From the IMG/VR virus record IMGVR_UViG_3300030389_004951, positions 1-25,360 of that record: DNA of 25,360 bases, one strand, 5' to 3'. A model generated the notes under the pieces. The model did no database searches. It was not told the DNA's origin and worked only from the letters and a program-made list of their open reading frames with translations. The stretch comes from a virus. Made by a program: the position numbers and the translations under genes. Of this stretch, positions 23,037 through 25,360 are shown piece after piece. Every line of letters begins with the position of its first letter. The first letter of the stretch is position 1.

Positions 23037-23402
23037 TTACACCTCTACGGCTCTTTTTAATTGTACTTTGCTTTTCATTGATTCCACTTTACCACCACCT
23101 TTTAAATTAGTTGGTTTTTGTCCCTTATCACTAACAGCAGTTGTTACATTTAATAATGGTATTACTGCTGGTGCACCTGGTGCCGTAGGTAATGAGGTTA
23201 CATTAGTTAAAGTTTGGGATGCTTCAAGCTCTGTCACAACAAAGGTTTGAGCCTGAATAAACTTTACAATAGCATTAGTCAAGTCTTGTGCTAAAGTATC
23301 TACCTTATCAACGTCCTTATCCGATAAATCAAAATTGTCACCAATATTATCTGGTTGAATATTGTTAATCAAAGCTGTGAATATATCGTCTTTAAGTCCC
23401 AT
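23037..23402 (-). CDS. Small baseplate-region protein of unknown function (121 aa)
   Basis: The protein opens MGLKDDIFTALINNIQP. It has a helical, acidic first half (DLSDKDVDKVDTLAQDLTNA) and a Pro/Ala/Gly-rich middle (TSLPTAPGAPAVIPLLNVTT), and ends basic (KSKVQLKRAVEV). No membrane helix, signal peptide or known motif is seen. It overlaps the preceding gene by 11 nt and is separated from gp25 by one base, so it belongs to the same translation chain. A small baseplate assembly factor or hub cap is possible from position only. Confidence 0.6.
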   Translation of the reverse strand: MGLKDDIFTALINNIQPDNIGDNFDLSDKDVDKVDTLAQDLTNAIVKFIQAQTFVVTELEASQTLTNVTSLPTAPGAPAVIPLLNVTTAVSDKGQKPTNLKGGGKVESMKSKVQLKRAVEV

Positions 23403-23820
23403 TTTTAAACTTTGCCTTTTCTTCTACTTTTTGCATTACTTGTGAATAATCTTTGTTGAGAGCATTTGCCAGATGGTCTGGTAGACCTTGAGTATTTTCC
23501 GTTACAGATTGAACTTGTGGTTCTTCATCTATTTTTTTCCAATCATCAGACGCTGCTGTTTCAGCAAGAATATCATTCAGGACACTATCTTTTGTAAGCA
23601 CAGTATTGGTTGATGGTAATGTTGGAGTCGGAACTCTTGACTGAGTTTTTGTTTTTTTAGTCGGAGATGAGTTAAGTTGTGACACTCTATCTTCAACTAT
23701 ACTATTAGAATTAGAGCTAACTAACACTTCATCTAATTTTTTTTCAAGTCGGCTAAATTTATAATCCAACTCTTCTCTTACTACTTCTCTTATTAATTTC
23801 TTAAATATATTAACCTTCAT
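23392..23820 (-). CDS. Small coiled-coil protein in the baseplate operon (142 aa)
   Basis: The N-terminus (MKVNIFKKLIREVVREELDY) continues into a heptad-like helix to about residue 45. A Ser/Thr/Pro/Lys-rich disordered stretch (50-75) and a helical acidic C-terminal part follow. The IRxxVREEL start is a style I have seen in small marine phage proteins, without known function. It overlaps both neighbours by 11 nt, and AGGGAACAGAATA precedes the ATG. Probably a soluble assembly or scaffolding factor; I cannot name it. Confidence 0.6.
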   Translation of the reverse strand: MKVNIFKKLIREVVREELDYKFSRLEKKLDEVLVSSNSNSIVEDRVSQLNSSPTKKTKTQSRVPTPTLPSTNTVLTKDSVLNDILAETAASDDWKKIDEEPQVQSVTENTQGLPDHLANALNKDYSQVMQKVEEKAKFKNGT

Positions 23821-25057
23821 TATTCTGTTCCCTATTGTTTATTTCTATGAAATGATGTTTACTTAAAAATGGCGTATTACCATCTTGATAAATTCCATTG
23901 TCATCTTGTTCTCTTGGTTGTAGTTTATCTATCAAACTCTGTATTCTCTGAAACATTGGTTGAGAAGTTTGGTCATACAATGGAATCGGAACTCCTTGAA
24001 CTAATGCTCGTGAATCTTGTAATATAGTCATAATATCTAATAATAATGTCCTAAGTTCATCACCCAATACCAACGGTTCTTTTTTAGACTTTGCTGGTAC
24101 TCCTAAATAAATATTACCAGAATTAATAACTGAGTTACCTTGATTGTTTAATGTAAAATTTTGTTTAGAACCAAAGTTTATATTTCTTTGTGATGATACA
24201 GTAAAATCTCCTTGTGGATCTCTAGCATCAAATGTTATTTTATCAGATGTTATTATGATTTGGTCAAACGTAGTTGTGCTCTGTACCTCCCCATAATCAT
24301 AATCAAAAACTTGCTCTGTATTATCATTCCCTAAATTTAGTTTAAAAAGAGGATTGTCGTTTTCTGTTAATAAATCAGCTGATAATAGAAACCCACTATT
24401 AAGCGTAAAGTTTTCTTCCAAAGAACCGTTAGATAAAAGTGATATTAAAGAACCTTGACTTAATGATTCTTCTATACTATTATTGTTATTACTTATATTA
24501 AGTAATGGATATTTAGTTCTTGAACCAATCCTAATTGCATTACTATGTCTACCCTCCAAAAGCACATCAGAGTGTTTTGATGGACCGTAACCAAAATCAC
24601 TATACAAGTCTAATTTATTTTTTCTTTTTTGTAATTTTTTTACTGTCTTTTTAGCATATTCTTTACCACGACCTGTGGATTGCTCAATTTCATCTTTAAG
24701 ATACAAACCTCTACTTTCTAATTTACTATTGTAAAAATTAGAATACGTTTCATTTGGATCGTTAAAAGTATTTAATGGACCTATATAGTAAAACTTTTTA
24801 GCAATTCTAGCAAACAAAACAATATCACCTCTTGTAATTGAATCACTTATACCTCTAAATAAAGGCCTTGCCGTTATTTTTCTTTGTATAGTCGGTAACG
24901 TAGTATTAAGAGGTTTCAACTCTATTATTTGAGATGATTGCGTTTCTTCTAGTTGTTGAGAAAGAGTATCTTTGTTAATAGAAACTCTACTAACAAAACC
25001 TAAATTAAACTCTATAGCTCTAGTTGCTACATCATCAAAAATTCTACCTAGAGACAT
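23810..25057 (-). CDS. Baseplate hub / tail spike-like protein (415 aa)
   Basis: Residues ~63-96 (ARPLFRGISDSITRGDIVLF then ARIAKKFYYIGPLN) look like the OB-fold entry of gp5/VgrG/gpV-type spikes. Residues 164-190 (DVLLEGRHSNAIRIGSRTKY) recall a conserved segment of T4-like marine hub proteins. From ~262 to 325 short alternating strands (QIIITSDKITFDAR, DFTVSSQRNINFG, NSGNIYLGV) suggest a triple-stranded beta-helix. The helix after it (EPLVLGDELRTLLLDIMTIL) matches the end of many spike families. No lysozyme domain (as in T4 gp5) is seen. It would form the membrane-puncturing tip of the tail tube. The ATG overlaps the upstream stop by one base, and no clear ribosome site is needed if coupled. 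Confidence 0.75.
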   Translation of the reverse strand: MSLGRIFDDVATRAIEFNLGFVSRVSINKDTLSQQLEETQSSQIIELKPLNTTLPTIQRKITARPLFRGISDSITRGDIVLFARIAKKFYYIGPLNTFNDPNETYSNFYNSKLESRGLYLKDEIEQSTGRGKEYAKKTVKKLQKRKNKLDLYSDFGYGPSKHSDVLLEGRHSNAIRIGSRTKYPLLNISNNNNSIEESLSQGSLISLLSNGSLEENFTLNSGFLLSADLLTENDNPLFKLNLGNDNTEQVFDYDYGEVQSTTTFDQIIITSDKITFDARDPQGDFTVSSQRNINFGSKQNFTLNNQGNSVINSGNIYLGVPAKSKKEPLVLGDELRTLLLDIMTILQDSRALVQGVPIPLYDQTSQPMFQRIQSLIDKLQPREQDDNGIYQDGNTPFLSKHHFIEINNREQNNEG

Positions 25058-25281
25058 TATGAGTCACCATACTTTTGTCTTATCTCAGTCATATCAACGA
25101 TGTCATCTTTCTTCTTCTGTAAGTCTTCTGCTACATCTTCAAGGGAAGCCATAAGTTGTTCTTTCTCTTCATCAGATAATAAACTAACTCCACTTTCATC
25201 AATAGTTTGTTTGGACATTATCCTCTGATACAGAGTGGCTAGTTTGACAAGGTTGTCATCATTTTTAATACCCACATCCAT
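25057..25281 (-). CDS. Small acidic helical protein (74 aa)
   Basis: Mostly helical, with many charges and Met/Leu heptads (LSDEEKEQLMASLEDVAEDL, then QKKKDDIVDMTEI). The ATG at 25279-25281 has AAGGA 4-5 nt upstream. The same frame remains open upstream to a TAA at 25354-25356 with protein-like codons (GYIQGIEDIAIVGPIIKEL) but no ATG, GTG or TTG, so the start could be non-canonical or involve frameshifting. It overlaps the spike gene by one base. It could be a small assembly chaperone of the hub. I do not recognise it. Confidence 0.6.
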   Translation of the reverse strand: MDVGIKNDDNLVKLATLYQRIMSKQTIDESGVSLLSDEEKEQLMASLEDVAEDLQKKKDDIVDMTEIRQKYGDS

Positions 25282-25360
25282 TAGTTCCTTAATAATAGGA
25301 CCTACGATAGCAATATCTTCAATACCTTGTATGTAACCATGTACCTCTTGGATTTATCCC
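25282..25360 (-). other. Right window edge: end of an upstream gene, frame uncertain
   Basis: Two frames run in from the edge. One reads GINPRGTWLHTRY and stops at TGA 25319-25321. The other reads DKSKRYMVTYKVLKILLS and stops at TAG 25302-25304. One of them is probably the 3' end of the preceding minus-strand gene. The first looks slightly more natural, but the piece is too short to decide. Confidence 0.3.

Noticed and set aside
23810-25057. Lysozyme activity in the spike-like protein, as in T4 gp5
   Set aside because: No lysozyme-like catalytic Glu/Asp/Thr block is visible between the OB-fold-like and beta-helix-like parts, where T4 gp5 has its lysozyme domain.

Overview
The window reads as part of an AT-rich, contractile-tailed (T4-like myovirus) phage genome. 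Every credible gene lies on the minus strand, so transcription runs from base 25360 towards base 1. The anchors are a gp25-type baseplate wedge protein (22514-23035), a gp6/baseplate-J-type wedge protein (20581-22497) and a spike/hub-like protein (23810-25057). These are followed by a long, tightly packed run of large tail, baseplate and appendage proteins. Their style, including a family opening VDAILTKLGRQKLANGQ, resembles proteins I associate with marine phages. No lysin, terminase, capsid gene, tRNA, integrase or insertion sequence is visible.

Layout in the direction of transcription. (1) 25360-19487, baseplate core: a small hypothetical, the spike-like protein, two small unknowns, gp25-like, gp6-like and a DNRLRE-like structural protein. 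(2) 19485-7843, peripheral baseplate and fibre proteins: an Arg/Gln/Thr-repeat protein, a LamG-like protein, two proteins sharing a PKD-like module, and a 1530-residue protein with a tail-protein-I-like core. Most junctions here are TAATG stop/start overlaps, so translation is probably coupled. (3) 7785-5223: three structural-type proteins, two of which share a C-terminal domain. (4) 5191-2224, an accessory set of envelope proteins: two small VanZ/YfiM-like membrane proteins, an exported beta-barrel-like protein, a 15-residue Cys-rich microprotein, a membrane-anchored MshEN (T2SS/T4P ATPase N-terminal) protein and a secreted thioredoxin-fold protein without CxxC. It ends in a Rho-independent terminator. 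(5) 2160-1: a promoter-like region, then four consecutive type IV pilin/pseudopilin genes and a secreted protein running off the left edge.

The most interesting part is the left 5.2 kb. A lytic-type phage tail operon is followed by a cassette of prepilin-like proteins, plus a stand-alone copy of the domain that normally sits on the pilus/secretion ATPase, but with no ATPase, platform protein or prepilin peptidase in the window. The simplest reading is that the phage supplies pilins and a possible regulator or decoy that plug into the host's type IV pilus or type II secretion machine, to change the surface, block superinfection or aid export. They could instead be virion or envelope components. 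All three Sec signal peptides end in S-Q, as expected from the Bacteroidota 'Q-rule'. The combination of that rule with GFTLIEL-type pilins makes an FCB-group marine host such as Marinimicrobia (SAR406) a reasonable guess, but this is inference.
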